From Croceibacterium_B sp963811255 (GTDB lineage Bacteria; Pseudomonadota; Alphaproteobacteria; Sphingomonadales; Sphingomonadaceae): DNA of 64,000 bases. The translations under genes were made by a program, and so were the position numbers. The DNA lies in assembly GCA_963811255.1 (NCBI GenBank), contig CAWEQI010000003.1, positions 992,001 to 1,056,000 of the forward strand, read 5' to 3'. The stretch's first letter is position 1. The number at the start of each line of letters is the position of its first letter. Below the pieces are notes generated by a model. That model did not search any database, was not told where the DNA came from, and saw nothing but the letters and a program-made list of their open reading frames with translations. Shown in pieces: positions 17,647 through 25,684 of the stretch.

Positions 17647-17692
17647 CCCGTGATCTCCCAGCCGCGATTGGCGACAGTCGGCGCGCGATTCC

Positions 17693-18589
17693 TCATCGCC
17701 GGATGTTCATCTTGTCGAGCGCGGCGCGCAGGCCCTTGGCGAGCTTTACCGCATCGTCATCGGCCCAGAAATGCATGAAGAACAGGTGGGGCTGATCGTC
17801 GAGCATGTGATTATGGAGGGCTTCGACCTCAATTCCATTGGCGCGCAGCGTACGCAGCACCGGATTAACCTCGCTGGCGATCAGCACGAGATCGCCGGCG
17901 ATCGCCGCGCGACCGTTTCCGGTCGGCTGGAAGTTGATGCCGATGCCGGTGCCCATCGCGTCCGGAAGCACCACCCCTCCCTCGCGCAGCGTCTCGGCGC
18001 GCGAAAAGCTGACCTTGTATACGCCGCCTTTCGCCTTGCCCTTGCGCCCAATCGCGCTGTCGATGGCCGCGGTATCGAGATCGAGCGGCGCGGCGGGAGC
18101 GGCGGGCGCGCTGGCGCCTGCTGCCGGAGACGGCGTCTTGCTGAGCGCAAGTGCGGCGCGCAGGGTGGCGGCAAGCTTCGCACCGCTCCCATGTCCCAAG
18201 ACATGCATGTACATCGTATGGGGACTCGAACTCAGCAAGTGGTTGTGCAGAGCAGTGATTTGGAACCCGCCTTCGGCGAGCCGCTGCATTACCGGGTTCA
18301 CCTCGTCGTCGGTGAGCACGAGATCGCCCATCACCGTAACCTCGTCGTCTTTTCCTTCCCGCATGAAGGCCGCCCACGAACCGAGCGCCAGCGCCGGTTC
18401 GATCGTAACGCCGTCGACCGTCACCTTGAGGTCGCTGCGCGGCATGCCCACGCGGTAGACGCCGCCCGGCATCTCGGTGCCTTTCTTACCGAGAGTGGTG
18501 GCGATCCTGGTTTCCCAAGGCTCCTCGGCGTGCGCCAGGCAAGGTGCGGCCAGGGCGACGAGGGCGAGCGTCAGGCGAACTTGCAGCAT
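17693..18589 (-). CDS. Exported protein with two tandem DUF1259 domains
   Basis: A 298-residue exported protein (signal peptide about 1-21, ending AHA) made of two similar DUF1259 units, about residues 24-147 and 174-293, joined by an Ala/Pro linker. Each unit ends with the same pattern: EVNPV, then ALHNH, then a Pro-His or Met-His pair, then KLAxxLRAAL. The His positions are 115, 117, 124, 129 and 133 in unit 1 and 259, 261, 268 and 273 in unit 2. The clustering suggests metal binding in each unit. The biochemical role is unknown. The gene sits between the cytochrome-like lipoprotein gene (42 bases upstream) and the HupE-like gene. Confidence 0.85.
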   Translation of the reverse strand: MLQVRLTLALVALAAPCLAHAEEPWETRIATTLGKKGTEMPGGVYRVGMPRSDLKVTVDGVTIEPALALGSWAAFMREGKDDEVTVMGDLVLTDDEVNPVMQRLAEGGFQITALHNHLLSSSPHTMYMHVLGHGSGAKLAATLRAALALSKTPSPAAGASAPAAPAAPLDLDTAAIDSAIGRKGKAKGGVYKVSFSRAETLREGGVVLPDAMGTGIGINFQPTGNGRAAIAGDLVLIASEVNPVLRTLRANGIEVEALHNHMLDDQPHLFFMHFWADDDAVKLAKGLRAALDKMNIRR

Positions 18590-18631
18590 CCTACGATCTC
18601 ACAATCCCGATGCTTCGATCCAGAGCCACGA

Positions 18632-19099
18632 TCATGTGCTCGGGTTCGACGAAGGCGCTCCGCTCGTCGCCGGTACCGGCGGCGGATAGGCCATGTGGCA
18701 CGCGCTGCAGACGTTGTAGATCGTGCCGCTCAGCTCAAATACCTTGTCGACGTTCTTGTCCTTTGCCGCCTGCTCGGCTTGCTTGCTGACGTCGACCATC
18801 GCTTGGCTGAACTTGCTCCAGTCAGCATTGCGGCCCTTGGTGTAGGCGTCGGTCTGCAGCAGCTTGCCGTATTCCTGCAGATCGGCCGCGGCTTTGCGGA
18901 CCTTCTCCCAATCGGCGTCGGTCTGTGGCTTGATGTCGTGCTGACCCGTTTCATCGCTGATGTACTGCACGGCGTTGAAATAGATCATCGACGCCGGATC
19001 GACCTTGTTCTTCATCAGCTGCTGCACGGTTTCGGGCGGCGCGGAAGCTTTGCAAGCGGCCAGCAGAAGCACTGTGGTGACCGCGGTGATCGTCTTCAT
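18632..19099 (-). CDS. Lipoprotein with c-type haem motif
   Basis: A 155-residue lipoprotein: the signal sequence ends with LLLAAC, giving a lipidated Cys at residue 16. The mature part is helical and has one haem-attachment motif, C131-S-A-C134-H135, near its C-terminus. This is the arrangement of class II-type (four-helix) cytochromes c. It probably carries electrons, or senses a ligand, in the periplasm. ATG 19099 is preferred over the ATG two codons upstream because GGGGAG is then correctly spaced. It is the first gene of the four-gene set ending at 16232. Confidence 0.8.
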   Translation of the reverse strand: MKTITAVTTVLLLAACKASAPPETVQQLMKNKVDPASMIYFNAVQYISDETGQHDIKPQTDADWEKVRKAAADLQEYGKLLQTDAYTKGRNADWSKFSQAMVDVSKQAEQAAKDKNVDKVFELSGTIYNVCSACHMAYPPPVPATSGAPSSNPST

Positions 19100-19220
19100 A
19101 AGCATCTCTCCCCAGCCTTGATCGTCGGGCGAGTGTTCCCCGACCTCACAAGAGATTTACGGTTACTGCGGACGTTACAACGCGATCAAATGTGACCGTT
19201 GAGAAGCGCGCCGGCCGGCG

Positions 19221-19748
19221 TCACTTCTCCCGTAGCCGCGGCATCAGCTCGACGAAGTTGCAGGGGCGGTTGCGGCTGTCGAGCTGTTCGGCGAGGATCT
19301 TGTCCCAGCCGTCTTTCACGGCGCCGTTCGAGCCGGGGAGGGCGAAGATGTAGGTGCCGTTGCAGACCACCGCGCAGGCGCGGCTCTGCACGGTGCTGGT
19401 GCCGATGGTCTGATAGCTGACCCAGCGGAACAGCTCGCCGAAGCCGGGAATCTCGCGGCCCTTGAGGCGGTGCAGCGCTTCGGGGGTGACGTCGCGGCCG
19501 GTGAGGCCGGTGCCGCCGGTCGAGACCACCGCGTCGATCCCGGGATCGTCGACCCAGCTGACCAGATGGCGATAGATCGCCTCGGCGTCGTCCTTCTCGA
19601 TCAGCCGCTGGACCAGGTTGTGACCGGCCATGGTGATCCGCTGGGCGAGGATATCGCCCGAGGTGTCCTCCTCCGGCCCGCGGGTATCGGACACGGTCAT
19701 CAGGGCGATGTTGATCGGCCGGAATTCGCGGGCGTCGTCGATCGCCAT
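19221..19748 (-). CDS. moaB: Molybdenum cofactor biosynthesis protein MoaB
   Basis: A 175-residue MoaB/MogA-type protein, which adenylylates molybdopterin before metal insertion. The conserved STGGTGLTGRDVTPE and ALPGSNGAVKDGWDKIL motifs form the substrate site. The length is normal for MoaB. ATG 19748 lies one base after the stop of the lytic transglycosylase gene, so the two are co-transcribed although their functions are unrelated. No other molybdenum-cofactor gene is in the window. Confidence 0.93.
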   Translation of the reverse strand: MAIDDAREFRPINIALMTVSDTRGPEEDTSGDILAQRITMAGHNLVQRLIEKDDAEAIYRHLVSWVDDPGIDAVVSTGGTGLTGRDVTPEALHRLKGREIPGFGELFRWVSYQTIGTSTVQSRACAVVCNGTYIFALPGSNGAVKDGWDKILAEQLDSRNRPCNFVELMPRLREK

Positions 19749-19749
19749 T

Positions 19750-21507
19750 CTAGTGGGCGTCGGCCGAAAGGTAGACGCGGCCGCTCCCGTCCTGCGTCGC
19801 GCCGGGGAACATCGGCCAGGCGTTCTGGGCCAACGCAACGCGGCTCGACGAGGACGCCTTGGCCTGGCGTTCGTACATCCAGTAATTGCGCATCACCGTC
19901 GCCACATAGCCGCGGGTTTCCCAGTAGGGAATCGATTCCATGTACAGCAGCGGATCGTTCTCGGAGTTCACTTCGGTGTTCCAGCGCGTGACGGGCCGCA
20001 GCCCGGCGTTGTAGGCGGCCATGATCTTGGGCAGCTCGCCCTGGGTCGCCGGGCTGTCGCGCAACATCTCGAGGTTCTGCTGGCCGAAGGCGAGGTTGGT
20101 CGCCGGGTCGAAGATGTTGACGTCCTTCGCACTCATCCCCAGTCGCGGGGCGAACTCGCGCACCGTGATGGGCGTGATCTGCATCAGCCCGCGGGCGTCG
20201 GCCGGGCTGACGGCGGTGCCGCGGAAAGCCAATTCCTGCAACGTGTGCGCGAAGGCGAGCGCCGGATCGACCTGCCAGCCGCCGGTCGGGGTCCATTTCG
20301 GCGTCGGATAGCGCGAAGCCGGATCGGCGCTGGCTCCCTGGGGCGAGTTGTAGGCCATGTACAACTGGGTCTGCGGCAGGCCGAGATCGCGCGCGAGGCG
20401 CGAGAGCGGGCCGAAGTCCTTCGGGTCGGCGATCCGGGCCTGGTGAATCAGCACTTCGCTGGCGAGGTTGTCGCGGCCGATTTCCGTCAGCGCGACGGCG
20501 ATGCGGACGTTGCGGCTGTCCTTCAGGCGGTTCCAGTCGGAATCGCTGAAGTCGGGGGTGTCGACCAGGTCGGGGAGGCGCTGATCGAGCTGTTCGGCGG
20601 CGAGCATGCCGTAAAGCGTGGTGCTGCCGGCGGCGGCCCAGCGCAGCAGCTCGACGCTGCGCTCGGGCTGGCGGCAGCGCAGGGCGGCGCGGCTCGCCCA
20701 GTAGAACGCGGCGCTGCGCAGTTCGGGGTTCTGCGCGCGGGCGCCGGATTGCTGGAATTCGGCACCGGCAGTGGTGCAGTCGCCCAGCCGCCAGGCGGCT
20801 AGCCCGGCGGTCCAGTAGCCCTCGGCGACCCACGCGCCGGTGCCCTCGCCGACGGTGCGGGCGATCGCCAACGCTTGCGAGTCCTTGTTCTCGATGTAGT
20901 AGCTCCAGGCCACGCGGTCTCGCCATTCGGCGCGGGCGGCCGAGCTGAGCGAGCTGTCGACGCCATAAAGCAAGCCGTAGGCGCCGTCGGGATCGTCGTT
21001 GGTGATACGGTCAAGAATCGCCTGGCGCACGTTCACCGGCATCGTGCCGTCGTCGACCGAGGGCGGGCGGGCGCGCCTGGGCGTCGAGCCGCGGGGATAG
21101 AACGGATGCTCGGGCGGGAGATCGGGCATCGCCGTGGCGCCGCGGGTGAGGGCGAGGCGGCCGAGTTGCGCCGCTTCGGGCAGGTCGCGGCCCTGGCTCA
21201 TCCAGGCGTCGATCTGGTCAAGGGTGACTTTCGGCGAGTTGGCGGCGGTATAATATTCGGCGGTGGCGATCGGGGTCAGCAAGCCGCCCGGCTGCTGGGC
21301 GATCATGGTCTCGACTTCCGTCCAGTCCTGCGCGTCGATCGCGGCGAACAGGTTCTTGTAGAACGTCCGATCGGCCTCGCTGAGCTGCGCCGGCGCGGCG
21401 CTGTGGGCGAGGCGGGCGACGAAGTATTCGCGCGTGCTCTCGGCATGCGCGGCCGGGGCTGTTGTCAGCAGTGCCGCGGCCAACGCGGCCGCTCCCCCAA
21501 ACCTCAC
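19750..21507 (-). CDS. Soluble lytic murein transglycosylase (SLT family)
   Basis: A 585-residue periplasmic enzyme that cleaves peptidoglycan glycan strands to 1,6-anhydro products. A signal sequence (about 1-23, ending AHA) is followed by a long helical-repeat region, as in Slt70 (about 30-400), and a C-terminal lysozyme-like domain. The catalytic Glu is near residue 425 in LQELAF, followed by ARGLMQITP and the AAYNAGLRPVTRW motif. GTG 21507 is chosen because GGGAGGAG lies just upstream and the signal peptide then starts at once. That GTG also overlaps the original stop of the glycosylase-like gene by 4 bases. Confidence 0.92.
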   Translation of the reverse strand: MRFGGAAALAAALLTTAPAAHAESTREYFVARLAHSAAPAQLSEADRTFYKNLFAAIDAQDWTEVETMIAQQPGGLLTPIATAEYYTAANSPKVTLDQIDAWMSQGRDLPEAAQLGRLALTRGATAMPDLPPEHPFYPRGSTPRRARPPSVDDGTMPVNVRQAILDRITNDDPDGAYGLLYGVDSSLSSAARAEWRDRVAWSYYIENKDSQALAIARTVGEGTGAWVAEGYWTAGLAAWRLGDCTTAGAEFQQSGARAQNPELRSAAFYWASRAALRCRQPERSVELLRWAAAGSTTLYGMLAAEQLDQRLPDLVDTPDFSDSDWNRLKDSRNVRIAVALTEIGRDNLASEVLIHQARIADPKDFGPLSRLARDLGLPQTQLYMAYNSPQGASADPASRYPTPKWTPTGGWQVDPALAFAHTLQELAFRGTAVSPADARGLMQITPITVREFAPRLGMSAKDVNIFDPATNLAFGQQNLEMLRDSPATQGELPKIMAAYNAGLRPVTRWNTEVNSENDPLLYMESIPYWETRGYVATVMRNYWMYERQAKASSSSRVALAQNAWPMFPGATQDGSGRVYLSADAH

Positions 21508-22262
21508 TGGTCTCCTCCCGTCCAGTCGAGCCAGCCCCGCCACAGTCTGGCCCGAAAACGCGGCGTGTCGAGCAGCGCGTCCGGGCCGTAACTCACCAGA
21601 GCCGGCACCGCGCACCCTTAAATCGCAATTTCGCGCGGCTTGGCACCGGCTTGCGCCGGATCGTGCCCGAAAAGCGGCAACATGGCCCGTCCGAGCACCA
21701 GCAACCGTTTCGGACTTACCAATCGCACGTGATGGTTAACGATTTGGCCAAGCTCGCGCGCTGCGAGCGCCTGCCAGTCGGGATGGCGGGCGTGGCGAGG
21801 CAGGGCCGAGGCGAGATAGGCGGCGCTTTCGGCGATCCCCATCGCGCCGAGCATGTTGCCGACCAGCCGCCCTTGCGGGCCCGTCAGCAGGCGCTCGGCG
21901 TCGCCTTGCTCGGGCATCGGCACCAGCACCATCAGCTCGGCCCCGGCCGCGCCGCGCGGCGGCACCCGCGGGCCGATGCCGCCGGCGTCGAGCGCATCGC
22001 TCGCCAGCCACCACGGCGCGAAATCGGCCAGCGACTGCGGCCAGCTCGCCGGATTGCCACCGAACGGCGGAATGGTCGGGGATTCCGGGGCGACGATCGG
22101 TGGTTCGGCCGTTGCCGTCGGCGCGCTCGCTCCTGTTGTGCGCTCGCTTGCCAGCCAGTTCCGCGGCTCGTCGGCGAAATCGCTGTCGACGCCGGCCTCG
22201 CGCCACCAGGCCTCGGCGGCGGCGAGTTGCTCGGCGAGCGAGGGTGGCGAGCGCTTGTCCAT
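21504..22262 (-). pseudogene. Uracil-DNA-glycosylase-like gene interrupted by an in-frame stop
   Basis: Residues 1-214 (ATG 22262 to TAA 21620-21618) form a protein of the uracil-DNA glycosylase superfamily, with a glycosylase-like GDAERLLTGPQGRLVGNML segment and PKRLLVLGRAMLPLFG. Beyond the TAA the same frame stays open for 37 more codons. It reads as the expected C-terminus, with PALVSYGPDALL (the motif-3 region) and RARLWRGWLDWTGG. It ends in a TGA that overlaps the next GTG start by 4 bases. This fits a full-length gene broken by one nonsense codon or a base-call error. The protein contains no Cys before the stop, so the iron-sulfur cluster of family 4/5 enzymes is absent and activity is doubtful even if intact. 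Confidence 0.75.
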
Positions 22263-22270
22263 CGTCCCGG

Positions 22271-22290
22271 CGGCAGGTCTTGACCTGCCG
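22271..22290. promoter_or_regulatory. Perfect 9-bp palindrome in a divergent gap
   Basis: CGGCAGGTC (22271-22279) and its reverse complement (22282-22290) are separated by TT. The site lies between the divergent starts of the glycosylase-like gene (22262) and ETF-QO (22344). There is no T-run, and the two-base spacer is too tight for a good RNA hairpin, so an operator for a dimeric regulator is more likely than a terminator. Confidence 0.45.
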
Positions 22291-22343
22291 GGGGCGAGCT
22301 AGCAAGCCCCGCGGATGAAATCGTTTTGCACGAAAAGACCTCG

Positions 22344-23999
22344 ATGAGCGCCGAGGAGACGGCGCGCGAATCGATGCCGGTCGACGTGGTGATCGTCGGC
22401 GCCGGCCCGGCGGGACTGGCCGCCGCGATCCGGCTGAAGCAGCTCGACGACGCGCTCGAAGTGGTGGTGCTCGAAAAGGGCTCCGAAGTCGGCGCGCATA
22501 TCCTTTCGGGGGCGGTGATCGATCCCCGCGCGCTCGATGAATTGCTCCCCGACTGGCGCGAGAGCTGCCCGCTGGCCGAAGTGCCGGTGAGCGAGAACCA
22601 CCACTGGGTGCTGACGCGTTCGGGCAAGTTGCAGTTTCCTCACACACTCATGCCACCGTTGATGTCCAACCGTGGCACTTACACCGGCTCGCTCGGGAAT
22701 CTGTGCCGCTGGCTGGCGGAACGAGCGGAGGCGCTCGGAGTGCAGGTTTTCCCCGGTTTTCCGGCGGCTGAGGTGCTGTTCGACGGGGCTGGCGCGGTGA
22801 TGGGCGTGGCGACGCAGGACATGGGCGTCGCCGCCGACGGTTCGCACAAGCCGGACTATCAGCCGGGGATGGAACTGCACGCGAAGTACACGCTGTTCGC
22901 CGAAGGGGCGCGGGGCAGTTTGACCAAGCGGCTGAAGCGACACTTCGCGCTCGATGCCGAATGCCAGCCGCAGGTTTATGGTCTTGGCATCAAGGAATTG
23001 TGGGACGTTCCTGCCGAAAAACATCAACCCGGCCGGGTGATTCACGCCCAAGGGTGGCCGCTATCGGAAAGCGGCGCCTGGGGCGGCGGCTTCCTCTATC
23101 ACCAGGCGGGCGGCCAGGTGGCGCTCGGTTTCGTCACCGCGCTCGATTACGCCAACCCCTATGTGAACCCGTTCGAGGAATTCCAGCGCTGGAAGACCCA
23201 CCCGGCGATCCGTGCCGAGATCGAGGGCGGCAAGCGCGTCGCCTACGGCGCGCGGGCAATCAACGAAGGCGGCTGGCAGAGCGTGCCCAGGCTGGCGTTC
23301 CCCGGCGGAGCGCTGGTCGGCTGCGCGGCCGGCTTCGTCAACGTGCCGCGGATCAAGGGCACCCACACGGCGATGAAAAGCGGCATGCTCGCGGCCGAAG
23401 CGGTGGCCGCAGCAATCGCTGCCGGGGACGAGAAAACCGAGCTTTCCGAATACGATAGCGCCGTTCCTTCGAGCTGGATCGCGGACGAATTGCAGCGGGT
23501 GAAGAACGCCCAACCGCTGGTCGCGCGCTTCGGCGGTTCGCTGGGGACGCTGTTCGCCGGGCTCGACATGTGGCTGCGTACGCTGAAGGTGCGGCTGCCG
23601 TTCACGATGAAGCATCACTCCGATGCCGAGGCGACCCGCCGAGCGGACCTGTACCAGCCGATCGCCTACCCCAAAGCCGACGGCGTGATCACTTTCGACC
23701 GCCTCTCCTCGGTCTATCTCTCGGGCACCAACCACGAGGAGGACCAGCCGTGCCACCTCGTGCTCAAGGACCCGACGGTGCCCGAGCGGATCAACTGGCC
23801 GCTCTACGCCGGGCCCGAGGCGCGCTATTGCCCGGCGGGCGTGTACGAATTCGTCGGGGAGGACGAGGGCGACCCGCACCTGGTGATCAACGCCCAGAAC
23901 TGCGTCCACTGCAAGACCTGCGACATCAAGGACCCGACCCAGAACATCGAATGGGTCACGCCAGAGGGTGGTGGCGGGCCGAACTATCCAAACATGTGA
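22344..23999 (+). CDS. Electron transfer flavoprotein-ubiquinone oxidoreductase
   Basis: A 551-residue membrane-associated enzyme that passes electrons from electron transfer flavoprotein to ubiquinone, linking fatty-acid and amino-acid oxidation to respiration. The FAD-binding VVIVGAGPAGLAAAIRL is near the N-terminus. The C-terminal [4Fe-4S] site has YCPAGVYEF followed by CVHCKTCDIKDPTQNI. Length and motif order match the family. ATG 22344 is preferred to a TTG six codons upstream. The downstream ispE begins 9 bases after the stop. Confidence 0.95.
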   Translation: MSAEETARESMPVDVVIVGAGPAGLAAAIRLKQLDDALEVVVLEKGSEVGAHILSGAVIDPRALDELLPDWRESCPLAEVPVSENHHWVLTRSGKLQFPHTLMPPLMSNRGTYTGSLGNLCRWLAERAEALGVQVFPGFPAAEVLFDGAGAVMGVATQDMGVAADGSHKPDYQPGMELHAKYTLFAEGARGSLTKRLKRHFALDAECQPQVYGLGIKELWDVPAEKHQPGRVIHAQGWPLSESGAWGGGFLYHQAGGQVALGFVTALDYANPYVNPFEEFQRWKTHPAIRAEIEGGKRVAYGARAINEGGWQSVPRLAFPGGALVGCAAGFVNVPRIKGTHTAMKSGMLAAEAVAAAIAAGDEKTELSEYDSAVPSSWIADELQRVKNAQPLVARFGGSLGTLFAGLDMWLRTLKVRLPFTMKHHSDAEATRRADLYQPIAYPKADGVITFDRLSSVYLSGTNHEEDQPCHLVLKDPTVPERINWPLYAGPEARYCPAGVYEFVGEDEGDPHLVINAQNCVHCKTCDIKDPTQNIEWVTPEGGGGPNYPNM

Positions 24000-24008
24000 G
24001 CGGCACGC

Positions 24009-24821
24009 TTGCAACTTCACGAAACCGCCTACGCCAAGATCAACCTGGCGCTGCACGTGCGGCGGCGGCGGGCGAACGGGTATCACGAGATCGAGACGCT
24101 GTTCGCCTTCCTGGATGTCGGTGACGAGCTGACGGCACGGCGTAGTGGACAGGACGAGTTGACGGTGGTCGGCGAGTTCGCACAGCAACTTACCGATCCG
24201 TTCGGCAATATCGCCGCCCGGGCGCTGACGTCACTGCCTCATGCCGATGGGTTGGCGATCACATTGGAGAAGAACCTGCCAGTCGCTGCGGGGCTCGGCG
24301 GCGGTTCGGCCGACGCGGGGGCGGTGTTTCGCCTGGTGCGCGAAGCCTGCGGACTGCCCGACGACTGGCGCGAGCGCGCCGCCAGGCTCGGCGCCGACGT
24401 GCCCGCCTGCGTCGACAGCGTCGCCTGCATCGGCCGGGACATCGGCACCGAGATCGAACCGGTCGCCAACGATCTTGCTGGCCGCCCGGTGCTGCTGGTC
24501 AACCCGCGCGCGCCGCTGGCGACGGGCGCGGTCTACGCGGCGTGGGACGGCATCGATCGCGGCCCCTTGCCCGCAGGATCGGCATCGGCGATCGCGGCGC
24601 ACGGGCGCAACGACCTCGAAGTACCGGCCGTTTCGCTATGCCCGCCGATCGCCGAAGTGCTGGCGGCCTTGCGCCAGACGGGGGCCGAGTTGGTGCGGAT
24701 GAGCGGTTCTGGCGCGAGCTGCTTCGCGCTCTACGGCAGCCGTGACGCGATGCAGGAGGCCGCCGCGACGGTGAAAGGCGAGCATCCCGACTGGTGGCAA
24801 ATGCAGGGGGCGCTGCGATGA
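24009..24821 (+). CDS. ispE: 4-diphosphocytidyl-2-C-methyl-D-erythritol kinase
   Basis: A 270-residue GHMP kinase that phosphorylates CDP-methylerythritol in the MEP isoprenoid pathway. It begins ETAYAKINLALHV, has the ATP-binding PVAAGLGGGSADAGAV near the middle and the C-terminal RMSGSGASCFALY. TTG 24009 is the only start that includes the conserved N-terminus. It lies 9 bases after the ETF-QO stop and overlaps the next gene by 4 bases. It is slightly shorter than many IspE proteins, but all motifs are present. Confidence 0.95.
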   Translation: MQLHETAYAKINLALHVRRRRANGYHEIETLFAFLDVGDELTARRSGQDELTVVGEFAQQLTDPFGNIAARALTSLPHADGLAITLEKNLPVAAGLGGGSADAGAVFRLVREACGLPDDWRERAARLGADVPACVDSVACIGRDIGTEIEPVANDLAGRPVLLVNPRAPLATGAVYAAWDGIDRGPLPAGSASAIAAHGRNDLEVPAVSLCPPIAEVLAALRQTGAELVRMSGSGASCFALYGSRDAMQEAAATVKGEHPDWWQMQGALR

Positions 24822-25549
24822 GCGGCGAAGCCTTCGTCGTCCTCGGCGAGCCGGAGGTCAGCGGGATTCTCGTCGTCGGCGATCACGCCTCGAACCGGGT
24901 GCCCGCCGACATCGACCTCGGCGTCGATCCGGCCCTGCTGGAACAGCACGTCGCCATCGACATCGGCGTGGCCGGAGTGGCGCGGCGCATGGTCGAACAG
25001 CCGGGCATCGCCGCTTACCTCGCCAACGTCAGTCGCCTCGTCTGCGACTGTAACCGCGACGAAGACGACCCAGCCGTGATCCCGCACGCCAGCGACGGCC
25101 ACGCCATCCCCGGCAACCTGTTCGACCTCGAGCAACGCGAGGAGCGGCTCGAACGGTTCTACTGGCCCTACCATCGCGCGCTGGCCGACCTTATCGACCG
25201 CGGGCCACCGCGGCTGATTGTCTCGCTGCACAGCTTCACTCCGTCGCTCGCCAGCCGGCCCGAGGAGCGGCGCCCCTGGCAATGCGGCGTGCTCTACAAC
25301 GAGGACGACCGCGCCTCGCGCCTCGCCATCCCGCTGCTCGAAGCCGACGGGCTCGTCGTCGGCGACCAGCTGCCCTATTCCGGCCGCCTGCTCAACGCGA
25401 CGATGAACCGCCACGCCGAAGCCCGGGGCCGGCCCTATTTCGGCATCGAGATCCGCCAGGACCAGATCGGCGATGCGGCGGGCCAGGCGGTGTGGGCGGA
25501 GCGGTTGGCAAGGATTGCGACGGCGATCTCGGCGAAATTCATGGATTGA
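24818..25549 (+). CDS. N-formylglutamate amidohydrolase-family protein
   Basis: A 243-residue member of the N-formylglutamate amidohydrolase fold, which hydrolyses formyl or similar amide groups. It contains VVGDHASNRVP near the start, NVSRLVCDCNRDEDDP, and IVSLHSFTPSL in the middle, the likely metal and substrate residues. No histidine-degradation genes are nearby, so a role in that pathway is unproven; sphingomonads often carry this version as a stand-alone gene. It starts at ATG 24818, overlapping ispE by 4 bases. Confidence 0.88.
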   Translation: MSGEAFVVLGEPEVSGILVVGDHASNRVPADIDLGVDPALLEQHVAIDIGVAGVARRMVEQPGIAAYLANVSRLVCDCNRDEDDPAVIPHASDGHAIPGNLFDLEQREERLERFYWPYHRALADLIDRGPPRLIVSLHSFTPSLASRPEERRPWQCGVLYNEDDRASRLAIPLLEADGLVVGDQLPYSGRLLNATMNRHAEARGRPYFGIEIRQDQIGDAAGQAVWAERLARIATAISAKFMD

Positions 25550-25623
25550 AGCCGTCTCCCCTTGCGCTGGCGTCGGGTCGGCCACACCCGAAAGCCTCGC
25601 TTTATCTCGGCCTCGCCGTTTTA

Positions 25624-25651
25624 TTCACCCGGACTGCACCCATCTGATATA
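25624..25651 (+). promoter_or_regulatory. Possible ilvD promoter
   Basis: TTCACC (25624-25629) and GATATA (25646-25651) are separated by 16 bases, and the pair lies 33 bases upstream of the ilvD ATG in an otherwise GC-rich 135-base gap. The match to a sigma-70-type promoter is weak, especially at the -35 box. Confidence 0.28.
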
Positions 25652-25684
25652 GGCCGCTCGAAACCGCCTACCGAAAGCCGACCC

